Below are positions 8,135 through 15,737 of a DNA stretch of 33,421 bases, in pieces (within the stretch, counting starts at the first letter, position 1; each line of letters begins with the position of its first letter). This DNA is from Syntrophus sp. (in: bacteria) (GTDB taxonomy: Bacteria > Desulfobacterota > Syntrophia > Syntrophales > UBA8958): NCBI GenBank assembly GCA_025355725.1, contig JANXZC010000176.1, positions 1 to 33,421 on the forward strand. The letters are read 5' to 3'. Both the position numbers and the translations under genes were made by a program. The notes beneath the pieces are model-generated. The model was not told the origin of the DNA. It saw nothing but the letters and a program-made list of their open reading frames with translations, and ran no database searches.

Positions 8135-9700
8135 ATGAATAGAAGCGCCCAGCAAATATTTTCCGCCGTAATATTCGCCCTTTCTCTTGTCCCTTTACAA
8201 CTCTTTGCCGCCCCGGTTGAGGTGACGTTTTATCCGCAATCAGCGCAAGTCAAAGAAGTACAGAAGGTTCGACTCAAACCGATAGACAGCAGTTTGAAGC
8301 AAGCCACCATAACGATTCCCGGCCAGGCGGATCCCGATACCCTGGCGACTCAGATCACAAGCCCTGCCTCCTTGACCATCGTGGACCAAACCTGGCGTCA
8401 GATAATCCCCCAGGATGATCAGGGCATCGTTGCCATGAGGAAAAAACTTGAGGAACTCAAAAGAGAACAGAACAGGCTTCAAGCCGGTATCCGCGCCCTG
8501 GATAATCAAATACAGTTCTGGCAGTTGCAGACCAAGGCCAGGGTAAAGACCATCGCCGACGCCGGCAACATGTCCAATGCCATCGGAAAGAATATCACGA
8601 AGATGGTTCAGGACAAGCTGGCCCTTGAACCTTTACTTGAAGAATCAACTAAAAATGTAAAGGAATTACAAGATAAATTAGCCCTAATGGCCGGCAAAAA
8701 GGAAACGGCATGGGAGGTAACGGTCCTGTTGTCAGGACCCGCCGCTGTCGAAGCCACGCTGACATATACCTATACCATGTCGGGTTGTGGATGGACCTCT
8801 CTTTACCGTCTGGAAGCGCAACCCCTGAGAAAACGCATCCTCTTTTCCTGGGAAGCGGAAATCTGGCAGAGTTCCGGTCATGATTGGCGTCAGGTGGATG
8901 TCCGCTTGGCAACTCTCCAACCAAACACTACTATTGCACCGCAAGATTTGCCTGCTTGGATAATCAAGCTGCGCCAAGAGGTGGTCTATAAAGCCAAGCG
9001 CCGGACAAAGCAGGATAAAATGAGCGAAGAAGCACCAGAACCGTTAGCCCTTGCCGCCAGCCCAATTGCGGCGCCCAGCCTGAGCAGGGAAAGCTCCTTT
9101 CATGTTTGGAACCTGGGAAAGCGCTCACTGAATGCAGGAATTAAGCAACGCATCCAGGTCCAGGAAGAAACCTGGCCGGTTGAATTCACCCACCTGGCAA
9201 GACCTTCCCAGGGCGATCAGACATTTGTCCGCGGGTCCGTTCAGTTTCAGGAAGACAAAGAAATCCCCCGGGGAACGGCGTCATTCATGATCGACGGCGC
9301 CCTGGTCGGGAAAAGACCCTTTTCCCTGACGGGACGGGAAGATACCATATACTTCGGCGCCGATCCCTTAATCAAGGCATCGTCCGTTCTTCTCAGCCAG
9401 ACAGCGGGAGAGAAGTCTTTTTTTGTTGCGGATAAACAAACTTTCCGTTGGGAATGGCGGATCGAAGTCGCCAACGGCCGTAATTATCCGGTGCGAGTCC
9501 GGATGGAGGAGCCGTTGCCCCAATCCCGGGACGAACAGATTAAAATCACAATCAAGAACAGCCCGGAGGCCTCGGAAGTTAGCGCAACCAGCCAGATCTG
9601 GCTACTGGATATTCCGGGTGGAGAGAAGAAGATCGTCTCGACCGGTGTTGTTGTCGAAGCCCCGAAAAACCTGCCCCTCGATTTGGGCTGGAGACGCTGA
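8135..9700 (+). CDS. Exported DUF4140/DUF4139 protein (mucoidy-inhibitor-A-like)
   Basis: 521 residues, starting at ATG 8135, which has TAGGAGG 7 bases upstream; an in-frame ATG at 8075 overlaps the promoter and is not preferred. Signal peptide: MNRSAQQ, then hydrophobic IFSAVIFALSLVPLQLFA, probable cut before APVEV. Next comes a DUF4140-like beta region (VTFYPQSAQVKEV), a helical coiled-coil stretch about residues 95-195 (KKLEELKREQNRLQ), and a DUF4139-like C-terminal region (YTYTMSGCGWTSLYRLEA, DVRLATLQPNT, EVANGRNYPVRVRMEEPLPQS). Family members are periplasmic or surface proteins of poorly known function, linked by name to mucoid phenotype. No partner gene is adjacent. It is convergent with the following minus-strand genes. 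Confidence 0.78.
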   Translation: MNRSAQQIFSAVIFALSLVPLQLFAAPVEVTFYPQSAQVKEVQKVRLKPIDSSLKQATITIPGQADPDTLATQITSPASLTIVDQTWRQIIPQDDQGIVAMRKKLEELKREQNRLQAGIRALDNQIQFWQLQTKARVKTIADAGNMSNAIGKNITKMVQDKLALEPLLEESTKNVKELQDKLALMAGKKETAWEVTVLLSGPAAVEATLTYTYTMSGCGWTSLYRLEAQPLRKRILFSWEAEIWQSSGHDWRQVDVRLATLQPNTTIAPQDLPAWIIKLRQEVVYKAKRRTKQDKMSEEAPEPLALAASPIAAPSLSRESSFHVWNLGKRSLNAGIKQRIQVQEETWPVEFTHLARPSQGDQTFVRGSVQFQEDKEIPRGTASFMIDGALVGKRPFSLTGREDTIYFGADPLIKASSVLLSQTAGEKSFFVADKQTFRWEWRIEVANGRNYPVRVRMEEPLPQSRDEQIKITIKNSPEASEVSATSQIWLLDIPGGEKKIVSTGVVVEAPKNLPLDLGWRR

Positions 9701-9746
9701 TCAAGCAACATAAGGGGCTGTAAAACGTTATCGACAAATGGCAGTC

Positions 9747-9977
9747 TTACCCATGCTTGGATGTAAAGAGCTTTGTCCCTTCCGTAAGGGCGCCGTCAAG
9801 GCCGGTCAGGTTTCCCCACTCGTCCAGGACGGCCGGTATTTCCCGGTTATTCAAAATCATCCCCGCAGCGAGGAGGGCGTGTCGCACCGACATGCCCTTT
9901 ACCAGGTGAAAATGACTCCCATTGACAAAGACGTTCAGGGCGTCTGTTGATTCATTCTCCCCTCGATCTGCGGACAT
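9747..9977 (-). CDS. Small beta-grasp-like protein of unknown function
   Basis: 76 residues, not confidently recognised. The start at 9977 has GAGGG 5 bases upstream, and the gene overlaps the end of the 5'-nucleotidase gene by 43 bases, implying translational coupling. After a polar lead, LNVFVNGSHFHLVKGMSVRHALLAAG resembles the first two strands and helix of ThiS/MoaD or ferredoxin-like beta-grasp folds. The tail has DEWGNLTGLDGALTEGTKLF, like the last turn of such folds. There is no C-terminal Gly-Gly (it ends SKHG) and no cysteine, so neither sulfur carriage nor an Fe-S cluster is supported. No signal peptide, although its neighbour is secreted. Confidence 0.55.
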   Translation of the reverse strand: MSADRGENESTDALNVFVNGSHFHLVKGMSVRHALLAAGMILNNREIPAVLDEWGNLTGLDGALTEGTKLFTSKHG

Positions 9978-11440
9978 ATTTCCCTCTGGGCTTTGATGTT
10001 GTCCATCACAAGGTCTCTAATGTCTTTTCCCTGTCCATGCACCCTGTTTTGACGGATAGCTTTTAAGAAAGAGTAGCCGTCTCCCCCGGCGGCCAGGAAA
10101 TCACTCGTGACTACCGTGTATTTTCTTGCCCGGTCGAGGGGTGCCCCATTTACGGTAATACCCTTGACCCGGGAACCGACTGCTGCGCCGGGGTTGTAGT
10201 CGATCTTCATTCCCGACACCTGCAGGAAACCTCCCGAGCCTTCTTCACCACCCGCAAGAGAATGTTCCAAGGCGGTGCGGATCTCATCGCTTCTTAATTC
10301 CATAACGACTGAATAGCCTGTAAAGGGAAGGACGGTATAAATGTCTCTGATCGTTATCGTACCGGCTGCAATGCCCGCCCGTATGGAGCCGCCGTTGATG
10401 AAGGCCACCTCCGCGTTGGCATTTTTTCTCATTGCATCGGCGATGAAATTACCCAGGTTTGTTTCCCTCCACCGGACATGCCGACCGTCAAGATCTACCC
10501 CTGTTTTCCCAATGACCATGTTCATCGCCTTATCCAGGCGGTCTTCATAAACTGAGACAATGGACGCTACATCGGCTCGATAAGGGCCGGTCGGCTTGAT
10601 ATCTTCAAGGGTTCCCCGAAGGGAGATTATTTTCCCGTTATCAATTTCGATATCCAGGATGCCGACAGATTTGCCGTGTTCCCAGGCATGAAGGATGATT
10701 GTTCCGTCGATCACCTGGGGACCTGTCACTTTCGTGTGGGAATGGCCGCCGATTATGGCAGTTACTCCTTTGCTCTTTCCTGCAAGAAGCCGGTCCTCCC
10801 CATAACCGATATGGGTGATGAGAATGATGATATCAGCTTTCTTCCGCAGTTCAGGCAGATATTTACGAACGGTCAAATCTGATGGAAGAAACATGATCCC
10901 TTCAACATTCTTGGGATGAGTAAGCTCGGGCGTTTGTTCCGAGATAATCCCGAGCAGGCCGACCCTTAACCCTCCCACCTCGCGGATCACATAGGGTTTT
11001 AAACCGGCAACTCCATCGACGTTGGCAGCCAATACGGGGAATTTGGCCTCTCTTATCCTTTGCTCAAGGACCTTGCCGCCGAAGTCGAATTCATGGTTCC
11101 CCAGCACCATGGCATCAAATTTCATGGCATTCATGAGCTCGATGACCGCCCTGCCCTCGTTGAAATTGGCCCAGGGATGTCCCTGAATCATGTCTCCTGC
11201 GGAAAGGAGGAGGGCATTGCCGTTATTCTCTTTTCTTAAAGCATCTATGCGCGCGGCCAGATAGGCGGCGCCTCCAATTTTTTCCTTTATGCCTGCAGGG
11301 GTATGGGGTTCGGCATAGCCGTGAAAGTCATTGACGTGGAGAATACGCAGTCGGGTTTGGGCTGATATCGGATCCGCCTGGAAGAGCAAAACCAGGATGA
11401 TAACTAGGCTCAGACAAAAGAAGCTTCTTTTACGAAACAT
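9935..11440 (-). CDS. Secreted 5'-nucleotidase / UDP-sugar hydrolase family (UshA-like)
   Basis: Periplasmic metallophosphoesterase expected to dephosphorylate nucleotides or hydrolyse UDP-sugars so that nucleosides and sugars can be recovered. 501 residues. Signal peptide MFRKRSFF plus a hydrophobic stretch, cut near SAQ. The N-terminal metal-binding domain has HVNDFHG (D-x-H), SAGDMIQG, LGNHEFDFG, ITHIGYGED and IGGHSHTKV, together the two-metal site. The C-terminal nucleotidase domain (about 320-490) has ETNLGNFIADA, INGGSIRAGI, LPFTGYSVV and SDFLAAGGDGYSFL. AAGGG lies 9 bases before the ATG. The downstream small gene overlaps it by 43 bases. A separate promoter candidate lies upstream, apart from the GH57-GT5 gene. 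Confidence 0.9.
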   Translation of the reverse strand: MFRKRSFFCLSLVIILVLLFQADPISAQTRLRILHVNDFHGYAEPHTPAGIKEKIGGAAYLAARIDALRKENNGNALLLSAGDMIQGHPWANFNEGRAVIELMNAMKFDAMVLGNHEFDFGGKVLEQRIREAKFPVLAANVDGVAGLKPYVIREVGGLRVGLLGIISEQTPELTHPKNVEGIMFLPSDLTVRKYLPELRKKADIIILITHIGYGEDRLLAGKSKGVTAIIGGHSHTKVTGPQVIDGTIILHAWEHGKSVGILDIEIDNGKIISLRGTLEDIKPTGPYRADVASIVSVYEDRLDKAMNMVIGKTGVDLDGRHVRWRETNLGNFIADAMRKNANAEVAFINGGSIRAGIAAGTITIRDIYTVLPFTGYSVVMELRSDEIRTALEHSLAGGEEGSGGFLQVSGMKIDYNPGAAVGSRVKGITVNGAPLDRARKYTVVTSDFLAAGGDGYSFLKAIRQNRVHGQGKDIRDLVMDNIKAQREICPQIEGRMNQQTP

Positions 11441-11498
11441 AAATTATGACCCTTGACCCATAACCAACCCAACCCAGCCCTTTCTTTGAAGTTGAGGG

Positions 11499-11527
11499 AG
11501 TATAATGGGTTTTTGCGAACGCGTCAC
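11499..11527 (-). promoter_or_regulatory. Probable sigma70 promoter for the 5'-nucleotidase gene
   Basis: Read on the minus strand: GTGACG (11527-11522), a 17-base spacer, TATACT (11504-11499). The -10 matches 5 of 6 consensus bases and the -35 matches 4 of 6. It lies just after the GH57-GT5 stop and about 60 bases before ATG 11440. Confidence 0.45.
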
Positions 11528-11542
11528 CTTTATCTTCATGAA

Positions 11543-14245
11543 TCAGATCAGCGGCTGGTCACCATTTAACCGCTCGTAAATACGGATGTATTCGGCGATC
11601 ATATTACCAAGATCATATCTTTCCCTTGCTTCACGCATAATCCGCTTTAACTGCGCTTCCCTTATTTCCCTTCCCTTCCGATGGAAATGTAGGCTCTTTT
11701 CCAGGGCGTACCATAGCCCTCCCGCATCATAGTCATTAAAAAGAAAACCATTACCCACGTCCTGGGGGGAACCGTCTTCCTTCAATCTCAGTTCCCGGAT
11801 TTTGTCGTGATACCCCCCGGTGTTCCGGTTCGTCGCCGTGGCGCCGAAGAGATTTCCCACCTGATCAATCTGGCCGCATGGTTCATAGAGGGAAGCTCCG
11901 AAGACGTCGCAGGCCGCCGCATAACCAAGCATCGACAGACCTTCCGCAAAGGGATGATAGGCAATTCGCCCTTGGGATGCATAAGCGATTCTCCCGAGAA
12001 TATCGACATGGGTGCGATCATTTCCCACCCCATCGCCGACGATGGCGATCTGGACGTCAGGGTAGGAATTTATGAAAGCCTGGGCAAACAGTTCGAGGAG
12101 TTCAACGCCTTTCTGAAAGGGATCCAGACGGGATGGCCAATAAAAAAGAATAGCTTCCCTATCAAGATTTAACCCCATATGTTTCTGGAATACCAGCTTA
12201 TTTTCCTGTTTTGCGGCAATAACATCTTCACTGGCGCCATATGTTATCGTCAGATGGGGACAATGCTCCGGATACATATTCGATGCCGGGGCATTGATGA
12301 TCGACCGCGCTGCGTCGTTATAATATTTGGCCTTCACTTCCTGGCGAACGCTCGGCGGAATAATCTGGCGGTCCATGAAGTAGTCGTCAACAACCTCTTT
12401 AAGAAACCGCTCGCCGACAAAATTGATCATCGTCGCATTCTTGATCGCCGTCGCCTGGCAATCCACACATTGTCTGCCGTTATCAAAGGATAAGAAGAGA
12501 TTCTTGGAGAAATTGTGGAGATTAACCCCCCCCAGAAACTCCAGGGGGAGATGGGCCGTAAAGACGTTATGAACGGTATGAAGGACAGGCAACCCTGTTT
12601 CCCGTGCATAGGCGGTTATGGCGCCCCCCGCCATCCAATCGTGAGAGTGGATGATCAGTTTGCCCTGATGCTGCGCCCGGACTGTTTTTATGACATTGTT
12701 GATGATTTCCCGTTGAAATTCGGCGGCCGTCAGCAGGGGATCACCAGCATAGGCGCTCAGATTATCTGCAAATACGGCGGAACTGACCAGATGGATCCTT
12801 TTCGGATCGATCTGGTAGCGTACCTCGCGCCACTCCCTTTCGTCCATCATGCTTTCCCGCTGAAACCGGCGCTTGAGGTTCAGCGTCGCCAGGTGGACAT
12901 GGATACCGCGGTCGGTCAGGCCCTCGCACAGGGCGGAAACCACCTCTCCCTGGCCGCCGCTCTTTCCCGAGATGTATTTGGCCAAATCGCCCATCTCCTC
13001 AGGCAGGGGTCCCGTCTCCGGGGTAATAATGAGAATGGCGGTTTTTTCTTTTCTCTTGATAACTTCAAAGCGCTGGATGGCAATCTGCAGCTGATCAATT
13101 TTGCGGGTCAGGATATAGGTTGGCTGGGAGATGGATCCTCCATAGGGGTTGAAATAGGCGTGGACAGCATGATCCTCACCAATGTTTTCATGAAGGAAAT
13201 AGACGTGGTCCGATGTTGTCAAATGGCGCCAGCGGGTCATCTCTTCAGATCCAGCCCGGCGGGCGTCGTTCTCCATTGACTCGATGTCCCGGAATAATTC
13301 GTATTGAGTCATATTGCCCAACCAGCCAAAGGTATCCCGGGAAGCGTCCGCCCAGGAAGAGGTCGCCAGTCCGTCTATGTCCACATCCGGACAGGCAGCG
13401 TCCTTAAAATTGTCTGCAATCTCGGTTGGATTGGACATAACAATGGCGGGATATTGACGGAGCGCCTCGGGAAGGCCACGCCAGAAGGCAAAGATGCCCT
13501 TATCTTCCCAGATGTGCTCTCCGATATGTTCGTAGTCAAAGCCGAGAATTACCGCTTCTCCATCGATTTTGGAAATAAAGGAGGCGTACATTTCCGGCGT
13601 CAGGGGGCTATGGGGAAAGCGGAAGGCCACATCGTCGCTGAGTTCCCGGTGTCGCGGCAGGACCAGCAAATTCAAGTCCCGGGCACGGAAGACGGCGTTC
13701 GGAGATATGGGGACCTGCTCATTCATGAACATGTCGTTCCGCTTTTCGCAGAGGATAGCCCGGTAGCCCATGTCCGCAACTACTTCCGCGATATTGTTGT
13801 TGTACATCAATTCGGTGTTCCGAAAAGCAGTGGGGAAGACACCGAAAAGACGACGCATCTTATCGCGGTGGAGAGACACCTGGTCGCGAAATTCCCGTTT
13901 CGTGGGATCCTGAAAGAGACTGGTCAGGGAATGATAGTATGTCTCGTCGAGGAACTCGATCTGACCCCGTTCGTTGCCGGCATCGACAAGACCCTGGAGG
14001 GCCTTGACAACCTCGGGCTGGTAGTTTTCCGCCTGCTCAAGAAAGATCCCGGACATGCTCATGGTAATCTTGAATTCTGGATACGCCTGGAGGAGCTCGG
14101 TAAAAAGGTAGGTGGCGGGGAGATAACATTTCTCGGCAACCTTGATGAAGATTTCTCTGTTTTTCTCCTCCCAGAGAAATTTGTCCCGGTCGGGATGGAG
14201 CCGGAACGGCTGATGGAGCTGAAAATAAATGGTTAGAAGCGGCAT
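11543..14245 (-). CDS. Fusion of GH57 alpha-amylase-type glycosidase and GT5 glycogen/starch synthase-type transferase
   Basis: One 900-residue cytosolic polypeptide with two carbohydrate-active halves. Residues 1-395 are a GH57 domain: HQP at 11-13, GQIEFLDETYYHSL near 94-107, FRNTELMYNN with the expected nucleophile E145, and LGFDYEHIGEH with the expected acid/base D237, as in MJ1611-type alpha-amylases. Residues 400-895 are GT5: KSGGQGE at 428-434 (position of the usual K-T-G-G-L loop), HSHDWM, HTVHNVF, SRLDPFQKG and SLYEPCGQIDQVGNLFGA followed by NTGGYHD. Both active sites look complete. An inferred role is making alpha-1,4-glucan from a nucleotide sugar and trimming or rearranging it in one enzyme. 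AGAGGA lies 11 bases before the ATG. No other glycogen gene is adjacent. Long plus-strand ORFs over it are shadows. Confidence 0.85.
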   Translation of the reverse strand: MPLLTIYFQLHQPFRLHPDRDKFLWEEKNREIFIKVAEKCYLPATYLFTELLQAYPEFKITMSMSGIFLEQAENYQPEVVKALQGLVDAGNERGQIEFLDETYYHSLTSLFQDPTKREFRDQVSLHRDKMRRLFGVFPTAFRNTELMYNNNIAEVVADMGYRAILCEKRNDMFMNEQVPISPNAVFRARDLNLLVLPRHRELSDDVAFRFPHSPLTPEMYASFISKIDGEAVILGFDYEHIGEHIWEDKGIFAFWRGLPEALRQYPAIVMSNPTEIADNFKDAACPDVDIDGLATSSWADASRDTFGWLGNMTQYELFRDIESMENDARRAGSEEMTRWRHLTTSDHVYFLHENIGEDHAVHAYFNPYGGSISQPTYILTRKIDQLQIAIQRFEVIKRKEKTAILIITPETGPLPEEMGDLAKYISGKSGGQGEVVSALCEGLTDRGIHVHLATLNLKRRFQRESMMDEREWREVRYQIDPKRIHLVSSAVFADNLSAYAGDPLLTAAEFQREIINNVIKTVRAQHQGKLIIHSHDWMAGGAITAYARETGLPVLHTVHNVFTAHLPLEFLGGVNLHNFSKNLFLSFDNGRQCVDCQATAIKNATMINFVGERFLKEVVDDYFMDRQIIPPSVRQEVKAKYYNDAARSIINAPASNMYPEHCPHLTITYGASEDVIAAKQENKLVFQKHMGLNLDREAILFYWPSRLDPFQKGVELLELFAQAFINSYPDVQIAIVGDGVGNDRTHVDILGRIAYASQGRIAYHPFAEGLSMLGYAAACDVFGASLYEPCGQIDQVGNLFGATATNRNTGGYHDKIRELRLKEDGSPQDVGNGFLFNDYDAGGLWYALEKSLHFHRKGREIREAQLKRIMREARERYDLGNMIAEYIRIYERLNGDQPLI

Positions 14246-14287
14246 GGCAGAAAATATCCTCTTATATTTCCTTGTTTTCGCATGATC

Positions 14288-14362
14288 CTATCTCTCCAGA
14301 AGCCAATCGGCCAGGGCGCGGATCTCGATAGTCCGTCCAGCACGTATGCCAATAGTTTTCAT
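14288..14362 (-). pseudogene. Probable remnant of a Phd/YefM-type antitoxin
   Basis: A 24-codon minus-strand ORF reads MKTIGIR, then AGRTIEIRALADWLLER, then TAG. Phd/YefM antitoxins typically begin MKTIGIRELRQ...AS and continue with AGETIEIT..G, so the reading fits a gene with an internal deletion and lost tail. It lies just downstream of a promoter-like sequence. The identification rests on two short blocks, so chance resemblance is possible. Confidence 0.4.
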
Positions 14363-14418
14363 TCATAGTGAAACCATATGACTAATTGTTTTCATTATCT
14401 AGTAATAGCTGTGGGCAG

Positions 14419-14448
14419 ATAATACCGTATATCCCATGACTTGGTCAA
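14419..14448 (-). promoter_or_regulatory. Probable sigma70 promoter upstream of the GH57-GT5 gene
   Basis: Read on the minus strand: TTGACC (14448-14443), an 18-base spacer, TATTAT (14424-14419). Both boxes match 5 of 6 consensus bases. It would transcribe the Phd-like remnant and then the GH57-GT5 gene with a leader of about 165 bases, so the fusion gene may now use a promoter once belonging to an antitoxin. Confidence 0.5.
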
Positions 14449-14458
14449 TTTTATGATT

Positions 14459-14647
14459 TCATGCCGTCAGCTTCTGAACATGGCGTTTATCTTCCCACAT
14501 TCCTACGCCTTCGGCAATGAAAGTAAGCACCATGGTTTTGAGGCTCACTCCCTCCTGCTTGGCAAGAACGGCCATTTTGGCTTGAAGGCTTTTCGGTACG
14601 CGCTGCCACCTGTTCAAGTATCCTGTGGACGCATGTTCATTGTCTCT
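14459..14647 (-). pseudogene. Probable remnant of a ribbon-helix-helix (HicB-type tail) antitoxin
   Basis: The minus frame is open for about 62 codons without an ATG at its head. It includes RVPKSLQAKMAVLAKQEGVS followed by LKTMVLTFIAEGVG and ends KLTA-TGA at 14461-14459. R-x-P-K-S-L-x-x-x-x-A-x-x-A-x-x-E-G-V-S-L-x-x is the usual C-terminal ribbon-helix-helix block of HicB-type antitoxins. The expected N-terminal part is missing because stops occur directly upstream. TTG at 14617 could allow a short product, but no good ribosome site is seen. No HicA toxin is adjacent. Confidence 0.42.
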
Positions 14648-14688
14648 TCATGGTGAATATCACTTTTGCGGTAGGCTGATTTTTAGGC

Positions 14689-15075
14689 TCAATAGGGTTT
14701 GACGATCTCGACATCCTTCATCGGATAATGCTTGATATTCCGGGTGACGAGTTTCATGCCCATCTCTTTAACGGTGGCGGCGATCACGGCATCTCCGATG
14801 CTCAAGGCATGGCTCTTGCGGAATTTCCTCATGTATTCCCCTGCCTCATCGGCGATCGCCAAATCAACGTCAACGGAAGTCAGGATATCGAAAAGGGATT
14901 GGATGGTTTCATCTTCCCCTTTTCTGGCGCCGGAGAGGATTTCAATTCGGCTGATGACGGACATGAAGAGGGGGGAGGCGTCATCGATTTCCTGCTGGAT
15001 ATAGACCAGGGCGCTTTGCTCTTTTCGCAAGTGATCTATCAAGATATCGCTGTCGATCAAGAGTGCCTGGGACAT
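14689..15075 (-). CDS. PIN-domain ribonuclease toxin (VapC-like)
   Basis: 128-residue toxin of a type II toxin-antitoxin pair, expected to cut RNA with bound Mg2+ or Mn2+. Conserved PIN acidic residues are D8 (LLIDSDILIDHL), E45 (SRIEILSG) and D95 (LSIGDAVIAAT), followed by TRNIKHYP, the last conserved block. The start was placed at ATG 15075, where the antitoxin stop and toxin start overlap as TGATG; a longer reading from 15108 would run deep into the antitoxin. AAAGG lies just before this ATG. It is coupled to the upstream antitoxin gene and sits next to two apparent antitoxin remnants. Confidence 0.85.
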   Translation of the reverse strand: MSQALLIDSDILIDHLRKEQSALVYIQQEIDDASPLFMSVISRIEILSGARKGEDETIQSLFDILTSVDVDLAIADEAGEYMRKFRKSHALSIGDAVIAATVKEMGMKLVTRNIKHYPMKDVEIVKPY

Positions 15076-15332
15076 CAGCCTTTCATCCCTTCCAATCGCG
15101 ATTGCCACTCGCCGCGCAACTTATTCACATAATCCATGCTGCTTTTGATGTCCCCACGATCCGCCCACAATCCGAAGCTCTTTTTAAGATTTCGTTTTTT
15201 GGGCAAAGCGGGCGCCTGTTTGCGCTGCGAAAGCATTTCCTGAATGAACCGCTGCTGGGAAGAGGTCATCCCCTCGATCTTCTTGATCACGTCGAGAAAT
15301 TTTTCTCCCTGAATGGCTTCCGTTTTTTGCAT
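15075..15332 (-). CDS. Antitoxin partner of the PIN toxin (VapB-like)
   Basis: 85-residue protein directly upstream of the PIN gene, overlapping it by one base (TGATG). The ATG at 15332 has AGAGGA 8 bases upstream. The N-terminal half is helical and charged (FLDVIKKIEGMTSSQQRFIQ). The C-terminal part, KKSFGLWADRGDIKSSMDYVNKL, has the S-F-G-x-W-A-D-R-x-D-I pattern common in antitoxins cognate to PIN toxins, where it occupies the toxin active-site groove. DNA binding and autoregulation of the pair are expected from the family. No convincing operator was picked out upstream. Confidence 0.78.
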   Translation of the reverse strand: MQKTEAIQGEKFLDVIKKIEGMTSSQQRFIQEMLSQRKQAPALPKKRNLKKSFGLWADRGDIKSSMDYVNKLRGEWQSRLEGMKG

Positions 15333-15430
15333 GATAAATTCCTCTGAATCTCGTTTTATACCATTATGATTTAAGGACGGGTTGCAAATGTCTCAGTCAT
15401 TTCCCCCTCTATTTTCCCCAGGAGGTGTCG

Positions 15431-15544
15431 ATGGAAGATCGCACTTTTGGTCCGATCCTTTTCCTCGCCGGTGAAAACCGGGGCCGTTATCCCTCCTGCC
15501 AGGATCTCATCGCATTTCTCTGCACTTGGATATTGGATAAGTAA
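15431..15544 (+). pseudogene. Truncated start of an MBL-fold metallohydrolase gene
   Basis: A 37-codon ORF with a very strong ribosome site (AGGAGGT, 5 bases before ATG) reads MEDRTFGPILFLAGENRGRY and PSC, then diverges and stops at TAA 15542. F-G-P-I-x-x-x-x-G-x-N-x-G-R-Y-P-x-C resembles the N-terminus of a metallo-beta-lactamase-fold group in which 'YC' plus a long conserved body normally follow. The HxHxDH metal motif and everything after it are absent, so this looks like a 5' fragment left by a deletion. A genuine 37-residue peptide is the alternative. Confidence 0.35.
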
Positions 15545-15737
15545 TTGCTTTTGTTGGGTCGAAGTATAGGGGGGCTGTTTTTGCTTGTCAAGGGATATTT
15601 GGCATCGAAAAGTAGGTTCTGGCGATGCGGTTGGGAAAGAGAGATGGAGAACGATAGCCATAGAAGATAATCACATGTTTCAAGGTCAGGCGCATAGACC
15701 ATTGACAGAACCTTTTCAGTTATGAAATAGGGACGGC
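15545..15737. other. Intergenic DNA upstream of the HrpA-type helicase gene
   Basis: Together with 15333-15430 and the truncated ORF this makes a gap of about 405 bp. Minus-strand ORFs of 96 and 112 codons cross it but lack ribosome sites and recognisable motifs. TTGACA at 15712-15717 has no well-spaced -10 and lies too near the helicase ATG. Nothing else was recognised. Confidence 0.4.

Noticed and set aside
12515-14236. Plus-strand ORFs of 254 and 310 codons opposite the GH57-GT5 gene
   Set aside because: Shadows of the minus-strand enzyme, whose motifs are continuous through this region.
14441-14656. Plus-strand 71-codon ORF
   Set aside because: Lies opposite the ribbon-helix-helix-like remnant; its own translation has no family features.
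15712-15737. TTGACA as the -35 box of an hrpA promoter
   Set aside because: No suitable -10 at 16-18 bases, and the start would fall at or beyond the ATG.
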